From the NCBI GenBank assembly GCA_937864295.1, contig CALMJA010000071.1, forward strand, positions 1-39,300: 39,300 nucleotides of DNA, in the 5' to 3' direction. Positions 23,033 through 32,908 of this stretch are shown here, piece after piece (positions within the stretch are counted from its first letter, which is position 1; the number at the start of each line of letters is the position of its first letter). The notes under the pieces are model-generated. The model worked only from the letters and a program-made list of their open reading frames with translations. It ran no database searches and had not been told where the DNA came from. The DNA is from an uncultured Candidatus Altimarinota bacterium. Its GTDB lineage: Bacteria; Patescibacteriota; Gracilibacteria; BD1-5; UBA6164. The translations under genes and the position numbers were made by a program.

Positions 23033-23642
23033 AATTTTCTAAAGCTTGTTCAACTTCTCATGCTATTTTAATAGAAGGAGTAAGAGTTTTTGATCAAACT
23101 GCCCATTTAGCAGGACAAGCAGTACCTGGATGACTTCTCATAAATTGTAATGCTTCAATTTTTCTAATTAATTCAGCACTATTTCTTCCTAGAGGACCAC
23201 TAGTTACTTCAATACCTCTAACCATTCCATCTGGATCAATTATAAAAGTACCTCTTCAAGCTATTCCTGTTTCTTCATCTAATATATTATAAATATCAGC
23301 AACTTCAGTAGTGTGATCAGCTAACATTTTGTATGGGAAATTTTTCATTAATCATTCATGTTTTACCCAAGCTCTATGAGAAAAAACTGTATCAGTAGAA
23401 GCAGCAAGTACTTCAACTCATAATTCTTTAAATTTAGCTTCTTGTTCAGCCATATCTTTTAATTCAGTTGGACAAACAAATGTAAAATCTGCAGGATAAT
23501 AAAATAAAACTACCCATTTATCTTTTAAATTAGATAATGAAATTCTTTCTTCATCATCAGTTTTTGGATTGTAAGCTGGTAAGTCAAAACTTGGAGCTTC
23601 ATTGTCTATTTTTACAATAGAAGGGAATTCAAAATTTTCCAT
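23031..23642 (-). CDS. typical 2-Cys peroxiredoxin (AhpC/Prx1 class)
   Basis: The protein reduces H2O2 and organic peroxides through a thiol cycle. It is 203 aa. The peroxidatic C57 is in DFTFVCPTE, with the preceding P50 and a later conserved Arg (GRGTFIIDPDG region). The resolving C176 is in GTACPAKW, where the family more often has GEVCPANW. It lies between a convergent YtxH-like gene and the PBP1A gene upstream on the same strand. A palindrome resembling a Fur/PerR operator lies about 90-110 nt upstream, but it coincides with the PBP1A terminator. The reductant (thioredoxin or AhpF) is not in the window. Confidence 0.95.
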
Positions 23643-23710
23643 TTTTATTAATTGTTAAGTGTTAATTATTTGAGATTTATTTATCTCATATCCTTAGAAT
23701 ATTTAAGTTA

Positions 23711-23764
23711 AAACAAAAGTCAAATAAAAATGAGAATTATTCTCATTTTTATTTGACTTTGTTT
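23711..23764. terminator. very long inverted repeat (terminator, possible operator) between PBP1A and prx
   Basis: Arms of about 26 nt, with one bulged A, run from AAAACAAAAGTC to GACTTTGTTTT around a TTA centre. The position directly after the PBP1A stop fits a terminator. The centre TGAGAATTATTCTCA (23731-23745) has the 7-1-7 symmetry of Fur-family operators and lies upstream of the peroxiredoxin gene. Confidence 0.8.
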
Positions 23765-26700
23765 TATTTTTCTAGTATTTCTACTTTCGTATCGCTATTT
23801 GATTTATTTCAAGAAGCGTCAGTAGCCTCTATTTTAATAGTATGAATTCATATACTTAAATCTCTATTTTCATTTATTGGTAAATTTATTTTTCTAGTGT
23901 CTCATAAATTTTTATATTCAATTCAATCTAAATAAATTTTTACATCGATTTTTGAATTATCTTCTATAGATGCTTTGAAATTAAATAAATCAGTATTATA
24001 CAATTTTATACTATTATCAATTGGATTTTCTATTGTTATTATTGGACCAATAGAATCTTTTCATCATATTTTTATATTGTTTATTTCAGAATTAGAAAAA
24101 TAATTTTCATCTACTGCTCTTACTTCTAAAACAACATTTTTATTTTTATACATTCAAGGTAGAAAAATATTTCATACAAAAGTTCATTCTTTTTTACCTT
24201 CAGTATCTATTGTTTGAACAACAACTCAATCAATTAATATTTCAACTGATTTTATAATAGAATCACTTCTATATGCTAATTCAATATAATTTTCACCTAT
24301 AACATATTCTCAATTATTTTCAATATTTGATTTAATTACTATTTTTCAATTTGAACTAGTTCTTTCACAAACTTTATCATTTAATGTAGTTATTAAATTG
24401 GCAATATTTCAGTATTTAGCTTTTGCTTCATCTGATTTAGCCCATTCTTGTACTGGAATTTCCCATGCTGGATTATTTGGTTGCAGTGAGTGAAATTCAA
24501 TTAAAGTAGCATTTCTTACTGCTGCTGCAGGTGTTTCTGGTGTAACTTTACCATTACATAAAATATCTACTTCTACACTTTGGTAGCTGTTATCGTATTT
24601 TTCAGGTTTATTAACAAATACTGATTTTACAAGTAAATTAGCTCAGTAATTTTCAGGATTTGGTAATAATCAAGTTATTTCTGATATATTTATTTCACTC
24701 ACTCACCTGGGTCTAGTCCAAGTTTTTACAGGTTTATTTTTATGTGCATATTCCATAAAATCTCTCCATATAGGTCAAGCTGCATTTAATCAATCTCAAC
24801 TCATATTTGTTGCTGATCAATCTGTATTTCAAGCCCAAACTACAGTAGTTATTTGAGGTGTATATCAAATAGTTAATAGATTTCTAGGATATATATATTT
24901 TTTACCATCTTTTTCGTATTGTTTTGTAGAAGTTCAAGTTTTTGCAGCAACTGGTCTAGATTTCAAACTTACAAACCCATTCCAAGATGAAGGACGAGCC
25001 GTTGTATCGCTTAATATAGTATTTATAACATAACTTTGTTCTGCACTTATTACTTTTTCTTTTTTAACTTCTTTTTTTTCTTCTATTATATTTCATTTAG
25101 AATCCACTATTTTTAATATTGGATTAATCTCTACTTTTTCTCATAAATTAGCAAATACAGTATATGCAGAAGCTAATTCTAGAGGAGTCATTTCTCATGT
25201 TCAAAGAGCAAGAGAAGCTCAATAAGTTCAATTAGTTTTAAGTGATTCTACTCATAGTTTTTTCATAAATGCAACAACACTTGCTTCTCATCAAGCCATA
25301 TATAGCATTTTTATTGCTGGTATATTTCTAGAATGATTTAAAGCTGTTGATATATTCATCTTTCACATAAATCATCAATCGAAATTTTTTGGAGTATAAT
25401 TTCATGGAAATGTAGTAGGGACATCATAGATAGGTGTTTTTGAACCTATTTGATTATTAAAAATTCATAATGCATAAACAAAAGGTTTAAATGATGATCC
25501 AGGTTGTAATTTAGATGTTATAACGTTTACATTTCATTTATTTTCTGTATCAAAATAATCAACTCATCAAACCATTGCTAATATATCTCAATTTTCATTA
25601 TCTATACTTATTAAAGCTGCATTATCTGCATCGTATTTAGCTTTATTTGTAGCTACTTGTTTTTCTACTAAACTTTCTGCTTTTTCTTGTAAATCTCAAT
25701 CAAGAGTAGTGTATATATGTAGTCATCAAACAGATATTATTTCTTTACCATATTTTTCTTCTAAATATTCTTTTACAAAAAATACAAAATGCGCTGCTTT
25801 AATATTTTCTTTTTCTTGACTAAATAAATATCAAACTCAATTTATAATAGAATTTTTATAATCATCAAAAGTTATATATCAATCTTCAAGCATTCTTCAT
25901 AATATGAAATCTTTTCTTCAAGTTTGATATTCTATATATGAATCATTATTTTTAATTCTAATATTATTTAATAGATTTAATAATTCACTATATTTTATAA
26001 CAAGACATCACTCATTATCTATACTATAATTTATTTTGAAATTATCTTTTTCTACATTACAAATAACTATTTTATCTGTATTTTCTATTCAATTTCATTT
26101 TAAATTATTAAAAAAGTTTTTTAATAAATCAACATTTTCTTTATTTGCTTCTAATTCTTTTGGATTTATTACTTCAGTTATATTTTCTTCATCTCATTTA
26201 GTATAAATATATGGATATCATACGAGTCTATCAGGATGATTATAAGGTGAATAATAAGTAGGTCATTTTGGAATTGATGCCAATATAGAAGATTCAAGCA
26301 CATTTAAATCAACTGCTTCTTTATTAAAATAAGTTTTAGCAGCTTCTTCTATACCAAATGCATTGTGTCAAAATGATATTTTATTTAGATATAATTCTAG
26401 TATTTTTTCTTTTGAAACTCATGCTGTAAGTTTGTATGCTAAATAAATTTCTTTAACTTTTCTTTCAACACTTCTTTCATTTGTAATAATAGTATTTCTA
26501 ATTAATTGTTGAGTTAAAGTTGATGTTCATTTTACTCAACCATCACTTTTCCCAAGTAAAAAATTAACTCATGCTCTAGCTAATCAGATAATATCTACTC
26601 AAGGGTTTTCCCAGTATCTTTTATCCTCTCATGCAACTATTGCATTTACCATATTTTTTCAAATTTTATCAAACTCTACATAAGTTCTTTTTTCTTTGAA

Positions 26701-26988
26701 TATTTTGTATAAAACTTCTCAATCTTTGTCGTAAATAACTGATGATTCAGCAATTTCCAGATTTTCTAATTCAGAAACTTTAGGTAAATCTTTTATATAT
26801 TTAGTGTAAAGTACTAGAGTTAATAAAAATCATAGTACAACAAAAAAAGCAATTATATAAAGAACTATTTTCATTATATTTTTACTATTTTTTTCCTTAG
26901 AAAAAGAAACTTTTTTTGTATATGTAGTTTTTAATCTTCTTCTTTTTATTGGTGAAGTTGAATTGATATTTGGTTTATTTAAATCCAT
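23764..26988 (-). CDS. bifunctional penicillin-binding protein 1A (GT51 + transpeptidase)
   Basis: This 1074-aa class A PBP polymerises glycan strands and cross-links stem peptides outside the membrane. It has a basic cytoplasmic tail, one TM segment (about 38-60), and a GT51 domain with catalytic E121 in [15 protein letters not shown] (the usual His of EDxxFxxHxG is Asn) and [14 protein letters not shown] linker of about 250 residues precedes the transpeptidase with S498-x-x-K501 (PGSSFKP), SRN and KTGTS (683-685). After it come about 300 residues with beta-sandwich, Ig/FN3-like sequences ([21 protein letters not shown]) ending at LEK. The LCP gene ends 10 nt upstream, giving a two-gene wall-assembly operon. 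The C-terminal Ig-like part may bind the wall or a partner. Confidence 0.95.
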
Positions 26989-26998
26989 TTTTTAATTT

Positions 26999-28441
26999 TT
27001 AAAATTTTAAAATTTCTTCTGTTCATACATAGTCTTTTCATATAACTATTTCTATATTTGCGGCGTCTTTTGAATATTTAGGTAATTCTGTTTCTATAAA
27101 TTCTCAATTGAAAAATGTTTTTAAAGCTTTTATAGTATCAGAGTTTTTAGATATACCATTATAATATATTGTAGTTTTTTCAAGTTCTTCTGGAGTATTT
27201 CAAATAGAATTTTGTTCAGGAATTTTAAATCAATATTTTAACATATTATTTCATAATTCTCATGCTAAATTTTTAACTTTTAAAGAATTAAAAATATTAA
27301 TTTTTGCATTTTCTGTTTCTATACCAGGATAATTTAGAATTATATTAGAATATTTTACTGATTCTTCATAACTTGATAATTTAGATATATGAGTTCAATT
27401 TATAAGTAATATAGCCATTCATCAGAATAAATCTCTGTTTGGAACATATAAAATTCATCATTTTTGACAATTAGTACTTCCATAATAACATGAATCATTC
27501 ATGTTTGAAGAAGTTATTTTATATTCGTCTTTTCAACTTACTGTATAAGCTAATTTTAGTATTTTTGTTAAATTAATATCTGTTGTTACATTTTCACTAA
27601 AAACTCAATATAGTTCTTTTATTTTTCAAGGAGAAGTGAAAAAATAACTTCAAGTTAGTTTTTCTTTTATAGCATTAATAACTTGTTGTTGTCTTAATGA
27701 TCTATCAAAGTCACTTGTAGAATGTCTACTTCTTGAATATTTTAAAGCACTTTCTCAATCAAATAACCATATACCTTTTTTAAATACTAATGTACTATAT
27801 CATCATCTTCAATCTGGATATTGATAATCTACAAAATTTTCAGCTACTTCTATATTTATTCATCAAATAGTATCAATAATTTGTTTAAATCAATTGAAAT
27901 CAACATTTATATAATAATCTATTTCTTCTCAAGTAATCTCAGTTATCTTTTTTTCTAGCATTTCCATTCAGTATTGTTTATCGTCTTTTTGCCACATATA
28001 TCTAGAATAAATTCAGTTTATTCTTCAATAATAATTATCAGTTCAAGGATATTTTACATATATATCTCTTGGAATAGAAAGCATACTTATTATCTTATTT
28101 TTAGAATTTATTTTAGTTACTATCATCGTATCTGTTAAATCTGGTGCGTCATGATTTCAACCTCATCTTCAAACAAGTAATATTGTTAAATCATTTTCAT
28201 TTTCGTCTTGTGTAGTTGAAGTTTTTTTGATTCACAATACTTTTTCAAGCATAGTTCTTTCTTTTTCTTCTTTTTCTTCACTTGCTCTTAAAATTTGTTG
28301 TTCATCAATTTTTATTTGTATAAAATTTACATTTTTTATAAAAACTAATGCTATAATAAAAATAACTCAGATTGAAACAATTCAAATTATATTTAGTACA
28401 TTTGTATCTTTTTTAATTATGCTTTTTTTCTTAAAATTCAT
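26999..28441 (-). CDS. LytR-CpsA-Psr (LCP) family protein with C-terminal LytR_C domain
   Basis: LCP enzymes transfer lipid-linked glycopolymers to peptidoglycan outside the membrane. This 480-aa protein has a short basic tail, a TM segment (about 19-36), and the LCP domain with NDLTILLVGRGG, the diagnostic DLTDTMIV, ISMLSIPRDIYV with catalytic Arg, INGIYSR, and the basic GESALKYSRSRHSTSDFDR motif. Two cysteines (SCYYGSTNC) near 330 could form a disulfide. The last 100 residues (INIFNSLKVKNLAGEL..TTIYYNG) fit the LytR C-terminal domain. It is the first gene of the operon with PBP1A. The glycopolymer transferred is unknown. Confidence 0.93.
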
Positions 28442-28509
28442 TACGTTTTTTTTAATTTAAATATCTGCTACATTTTAATAAAAAAAACTATAATTTCAAT
28501 TATATTTTT

Positions 28510-28549
28510 AAAATAAAAAAATGGCTAATTTTAGCCATTTTTTTATTTT
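28510..28549. terminator. perfect 19-bp terminator after the ybaB gene
   Basis: Arms ending ATGGCTAA / TTAGCCAT enclose TT, with A-rich and T-rich flanks mirrored exactly. It contains the YbaB stop codon (28543-28545) and lies upstream of the LCP gene on the same strand. Confidence 0.92.
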
Positions 28550-28875
28550 AAACCTGGTAATCATCCAAGCATATCTCACATACCCATTTTACTCATTACT
28601 CATTGCATTTTTTCAGCAGCAACTTCTTGAGATTTTTTTACTCATTTATTTACAGCATCTACTATAGCTTTTTCTAAAGCTTTTTTTTGTTCATCATTTA
28701 ATCCAGGGATTAATACATTAGTTTCAAATTCTGCTTTTTCAATTTTCATTTCTCAGTTAACAGTTATAACTAAACCACTAACTTCAGATTCAATATATGT
28801 ATTTTCTAATTCTTTTTTCACTTTCATTGCTTCTTGTTGAAGTTTCATTAATTCTTGAGCTTTACTAAAATCCAT
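28543..28875 (-). CDS. YbaB/EbfC-family nucleoid-associated protein
   Basis: The 110-aa protein matches the small YbaB/EbfC DNA-binding family: an N-terminal helix (SKAQELMKLQQEAMKVKKELE), a beta hairpin with VSGLVITVNGEMKIEKAEF, and a C-terminal helix ending in a Met/Gly-rich tail (GMGDMLGGLPGLK). It forms dimers that coat DNA and is often next to dnaX or recR, which are not seen here. I chose the ATG at 28875 because it aligns with the family start. An upstream in-frame ATG at 28947 would add 24 residues (beginning MQKFDNLK) of unlikely sequence. It is monocistronic, with its own terminator. Confidence 0.9.
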
Positions 28876-28999
28876 TTTTATTAATTTAAGTGTTAAATTT
28901 TGTTTAAGGATTATATTAAATAATTTTAAATTATCAAATTTTTGCATTTATTTTTCATTTATGATATTATTTTTATATATTAAAATTAACAATATAAAA

Positions 29000-29773
29000 A
29001 TGGCTTGAACAACTAATGATGAAGAATTATTAATATTATCTGATGACTCAGATAATTGATCAGATTTTGTTTTAGATGAACAAATTATTGATGATAATAA
29101 AAATAATTCATTAAATGAAAGTATTATTTCATTTGATACAGAAACGCCAAGTTTTGATTCTACATCTTCAACTGATTCTGAACTTAAAATCGAAAGTACT
29201 GATTTAGGAACAGATTTTTCTGTATCACTAGATTCAGAAACTCCAGCTTCAAATGACTTTGCATTTTCAATTGATCAAAATATGGATATTTTATGAGGTG
29301 AAACTCAAGTAGAGGAAACTCCAGTAGTTATAGCAGAAGAATCATCAGATTTTTCATTTTGATTAGACTCACAAGAAGAAACTTCAGCTTTAAGTTTTGA
29401 AGAACCAGCTAAAGTGGAAGAAGCTCCATTAGTTTCTAATGTGCAAGCAACATCAGATTTTTCATTTTGAGAAGAAATTACAGAAACTTCATCACCAGTT
29501 GTAGAAGAAGTAAAAGATTCATCAGTATGAACAATGACAGATATACTTGATGAAGCAATTGCAAAATTTGTTAAAAGAGAAGAATTAATTGTTTCAGATA
29601 TTACTTCAAAAGAAGAACATATAAAATCGTTAAAAGAACAAATTGCATCTTTAGAATCAGACGTTAACACTGATAATGAAGAAGTCACTAGATTAAATAC
29701 AGAAAAACAATCTATTGTAAAAAATAGAAAAGCACTTGAAAAAATGAAAGAAGTGCCAACTACTACAAAATAA
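29000..29773 (+). CDS. acidic, disordered repeat protein with C-terminal coiled coil (257 aa)
   Basis: I do not recognise a family. Residues 1-170 are very acidic and Ser/Thr/Asp/Glu-rich, probably disordered, with no signal peptide. Four related short motifs are spaced along them: TDFSVSLD, NDFAFSID, SDFSFGLD and SDFSFGEE. Residues 175-250 form a regular coiled coil (ILDEAIAKFVKREELIV to NRKALEKMKE). This layout, short linear motifs on a flexible tether plus a coiled coil, suggests a scaffold or docking protein; that is inference. The gene is followed by a 19-bp tandem repeat and a terminator, and has a short A/T-rich leader. Confidence 0.8.
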
Positions 29774-29808
29774 AAAGCCAAAACCCAATAAAAAAGCCAA
29801 AACCCAAA
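29770..29808. repeat. tandem 19-bp direct repeat after the acidic protein gene
   Basis: The 16-base core AAAAAGCCAAAACCCA occurs at 29772-29787 and 29791-29806 (period 19), with a degenerate third start (AATAAAAAG) running into the terminator. The first copy overlaps the stop codon region. Confidence 0.9.
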
Positions 29809-29810
29809 AT

Positions 29811-29838
29811 AAAAAGATAACTTATAAGTTATCTTTTT
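29811..29838 (+). terminator. terminator of the acidic protein gene
   Basis: A perfect 28-nt palindrome (AAAAAGATAACT / AGTTATCTTTTT around TATA) is followed by ATTTTTTT. Confidence 0.9.
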
Positions 29839-29867
29839 ATTTTTTTAATATAAATTTAATATTTATA

Positions 29868-29895
29868 TTGACAATAATATAAAATATTTTACAAT
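29868..29895 (+). promoter_or_regulatory. consensus promoter of the beta-CASP gene
   Basis: TTGACA (29868-29873) and TACAAT (29890-29895) are separated by 16 nt. The -35 box is a perfect sigma-70 match. The ATG follows 33 nt after the -10 box. Confidence 0.75.
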
Positions 29896-29928
29896 TTACT
29901 CATATTTTTATTATTATCTATAAAAAAT

Positions 29929-32166
29929 ATGGTAAATGCATCTATTAAATATTTATGAGGTATTGAATCTGGAGAATATACTAGTCCAGAATATGTAACT
30001 TTAACTGGAAGTTCTACACTTGTTAAATTTGAATCTGATTTAAAAAATATCTCAGTTTTGATAGATTATTGAATTTTTCAATGATGAAGAGCAGATGATG
30101 AATACAATAAAAAAGTAGATGATGAAGCTATGAAATCTGATTTTATAGTTCTTACTCATGCGCATTTAGATCATTCTTGAAGAGTACCTTTACTTGTAAA
30201 AAATGGATATGATAATCCAATTTACATGACTAAGTTAACTGCATTACAATCAGAACAAATGCTTCTTGATTTTGTAAAAGTTGCTAGAGCTAAAATGGAA
30301 GAAGCAAAAGAACAAAATGAAAAAATAGAAAAAGAATTAAAATTACATATTTTTATAGTTGAGGCATATGAAAAATTAAAATCAAAAATTTCAAAACAAG
30401 ATAGAGAAAAAATAAAATGAGCACTTTATAAAAAGTTCGGTGAAAATTATAATTTAGATGCATTATTTACTGAATCAAAAGCTATTTTAGAAGAAGAAAA
30501 AGTTTTTAGTATAGAAGATATAAAAACTAAATTAGAAACAGTTACAGAACTACTTTATGATGAAACAGATATTGCTAATATGATGTCTCTTGTTCATATA
30601 CTTGAAGTTTGAGATGAAGAAGTTTTAAATGATTTTTTCTATATAGATAAATATAATAAAAAAACGCTAGAATACATTTTAGATAAAATTTTAAAATGAT
30701 ATGAAAAAGAAATATTTATAGATAATTCAGTTTTTAATAAAATTAAAGATGAATTATCTGAAAGAATAGCAAAAACAAAGAAAGTATTAGAAGAAAATAC
30801 AAGAATAAAAAAAGATAATGAAAAGTTATCTGAAGAATTGGATGAAGCTTTAAATTTTGTTTTGTATGTTGATAGAGAACAATCAAAAGATTTATTTGAT
30901 GAATATTCTAAAAAATTAAAAAAATATGGAGTTAAAGATTATAGTGATATAGAAGATGCTCTTGAAAAACCATATAAAGTAAAATATAGTTTAGAAACTT
31001 TAGAAAAAGTATCTAAACTATTAAAAGTAAAAGTAAAGACTTGAGATGAAAAAAATAAAAGAATTATAGATAGTATAAAATTAAATTTTTTAGATGCTGG
31101 TCATATAGAGTGAAGTGTACAAGCTCTTATTACTGTTGTAACTGAAAGTGTGAATACTGCACTTAAAAATAAAAAAAATAAAGATTGATTTGGTAAGAAA
31201 ACTGCAAAACATACAAATTTACTTTTTTCATGAGATTTGTGAAGAATTAAAAATCCAAATTTATCTTGAAGACCTGAAGTTTCAAGTTTAAAATTAGATT
31301 ATGCTCAATACGAAACAACTTATGCTTGAAGAAATCATCCAAATAGAGAACAAACTGAAAAAGAATTTTTAGATGAATTATCTATTTCTAATTGAAAAGT
31401 TATCGTGCCTACATTTTCTATGCAAAGAACTCAAGAAATTCTTATGCTTTTAATTGAAGATATGTATAAACATAGATGAGATAAGGATGAATTAGATAAA
31501 TTAAAACTTGAACTTAAAGAAGTTGAATCTGATTATAATTCTATTGAAAATAAAAATAGTGTAAAAGCTAAACAATTATTTAGAACTATAGAAATATTAA
31601 AAGATGATATCAAAAAAATCAAAAAATCTAGTTATTTTTTCAATATAGTTTTAGATTCACCACTTAGTGAAAAAATAACAAATATTTATATAAGTGAACT
31701 TTGAGAAAAGTATGATTTACTTGATCCAGCTACTCAAATTGAATTATTTGGAAGAGAAGTAATAACGTATATAAAAAATAAAAAAGAACAAAAAGAATTA
31801 TATTCTGGTAAAAGAGCATATAGAAAAGAAATAATTATTTCATCATCTGGTATGTGTGAATGATGAGCAGTAGTTAGCCATTTACAAGCTAATTTAGAAA
31901 ATCCTAAATCAACAGTAGTTTTTGTTTGATATACTCCACCAAATTGTAGAGGATGATTAATTAAAGAAAAAAAAGACGTATCTATAGAGTGAGAAGTATA
32001 TAAAGTTTCTTGTAATATAGTTGATATAAAATGATTTTCATGACATATTGATGAAGAAGAATTACTTCAATTATTATCTGAAACAAGTATAAATAGATGA
32101 GCAAAAGTTTCACTTACACATTGAACAGATTCTCGTTTAGAACTTAGAGAAAAAATCAGTACTTAG
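29929..32166 (+). CDS. beta-CASP metallo-beta-lactamase RNase with a large helical insertion; 3' frameshift
   Basis: The protein belongs to the beta-CASP (RNase J/CPSF73-like) nucleases, which use two zinc ions to cut RNA. Motif 2 is H77-x-H79-x-D81-H82 (THAHLDHSGRVP), motif 3 is H392 (LDAGHIEGS) and motif 4 is LLFSGDLGR. The beta-CASP motifs are ETTYAGRNH, VIVPTFSMQRTQEIL, SSSGMCEGG and SGHIDEEE. About 310 residues separate motifs 2 and 3, far more than the usual 80-100. The extra part is a charged helical or coiled-coil insertion (about 105-375). The open frame stops at TAG (32164), but an A6 run at 32150-32155 precedes a shifted frame that continues with a plausible family C-terminus to TAA at 32230. 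A consensus promoter drives it. Confidence 0.93.
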
Positions 32167-32230
32167 AACAAGAAAAAGTATAGACATATTGGTTCCAGAA
32201 TTATGAGATACAGTAAAAATCAAAATATAA
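32150..32230 (+). other. frameshifted 3' tail of the beta-CASP gene
   Basis: After six As at 32150-32155, the +1 frame reads SVLRTRKSIDILVPELGDTV followed by KIKI and TAA, ending in the terminator as other genes here do. VPELGDTV resembles the usual beta-CASP C-terminus. Five As instead of six would join it in frame (REK-SVL). Confidence 0.8.
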
Positions 32231-32263
32231 AAAAAATCGCCTTAGGCGATTTTTTTTATATTT
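32223..32263. terminator. perfect 19-bp bidirectional terminator, beta-CASP/HAD gene
   Basis: Arms ending AAATCGCC / GGCGATTT enclose TTA, which is the stop codon (minus strand) of the HAD gene. The frameshifted beta-CASP stop (32228-32230) is in the left arm. It is the most GC-rich stem top in the window. Confidence 0.94.
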
Positions 32264-32811
32264 GGTTCATTTTGATTATCTATCATTTCTACAAACATAA
32301 TTTCAAGATTTGTTCATAAAAAATCTTCTATCAAATTTTTATTTTCTACAAAGTATTCAGGTCTATCCTCATAAATAACTATTTTACTAGGAATATAAGC
32401 TAAATTTTCTATCACATATTTGATAGTTTCATAAATTTTTTCAGGTGCTTTTTCTACTACTATATGATTGTAAATATCTAGCTTTGTTGCTTTTATTTTT
32501 TCTAATTGAAGCTCTTTAAATCAAGCTGTTAATATCAAATCTTTTCAAATTTTCATTTGTTTTATTATATCTTGTGGAAAATCTTTTCAAATATAATGTT
32601 CATTTATAAAGTTTTCTAATCAAATGATATTCATAATAGCTTTATTTCCCAAGTCTCATCTATTTTCTCTTAATATTTGAGATTTTTCAAGTTGTTCTTT
32701 TCTAGAAAAAATAGTATCGTCGAAATCACAAATTATAAGAGTTTCATCTTTTTTTTCTAAATTATTTTTTAATTTTTCTAATTCCTTTAATTGTTGAGTT
32801 AAATCAAGCAT
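32242..32811 (-). CDS. HAD-like hydrolase (189 aa)
   Basis: This soluble protein has HAD motif I at TLIICDFDDTIFSRKE (catalytic Asp pair at about residues 29 and 31), a motif II-like strand KDLILTAG with Thr, and an acidic motif in KIVIYEDRPEYF that resembles the ED.R loop of bacterial and phage HAD phosphatases acting on nucleic-acid ends or small substrates. A short helical insert forms the cap. The substrate is unknown. It is transcribed alone, with the ileS terminator upstream and the shared hairpin downstream. Confidence 0.8.
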
Positions 32812-32869
32812 TTTTATCTAATTTAAAACTTAAATATATTTTTAATATACTTTTAAAATCATATTTTTC

Positions 32870-32906
32870 AAATAAAAAAACACCAATTTTTGGTGTTTTT
32901 TTATTT
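32870..32906. terminator. ileS terminator
   Basis: Perfect 17-nt arms (top CACCAA / TTGGTG) enclose TTT, with mirrored A and T tracts. It lies immediately after the ileS stop codon. Confidence 0.92.
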
Positions 32907-32908
32907 TA

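Noticed and set aside
28876-28947. Longer start for the YbaB-family protein
   Set aside because: The extra 24 residues do not resemble the family, and the inner ATG aligns with the usual start.
29305-29781. 158-aa minus-strand reading frame opposite the acidic protein
   Set aside because: It is the antisense shadow of a Ser/Glu-rich gene; the plus-strand frame has a start context, terminator and coiled coil.
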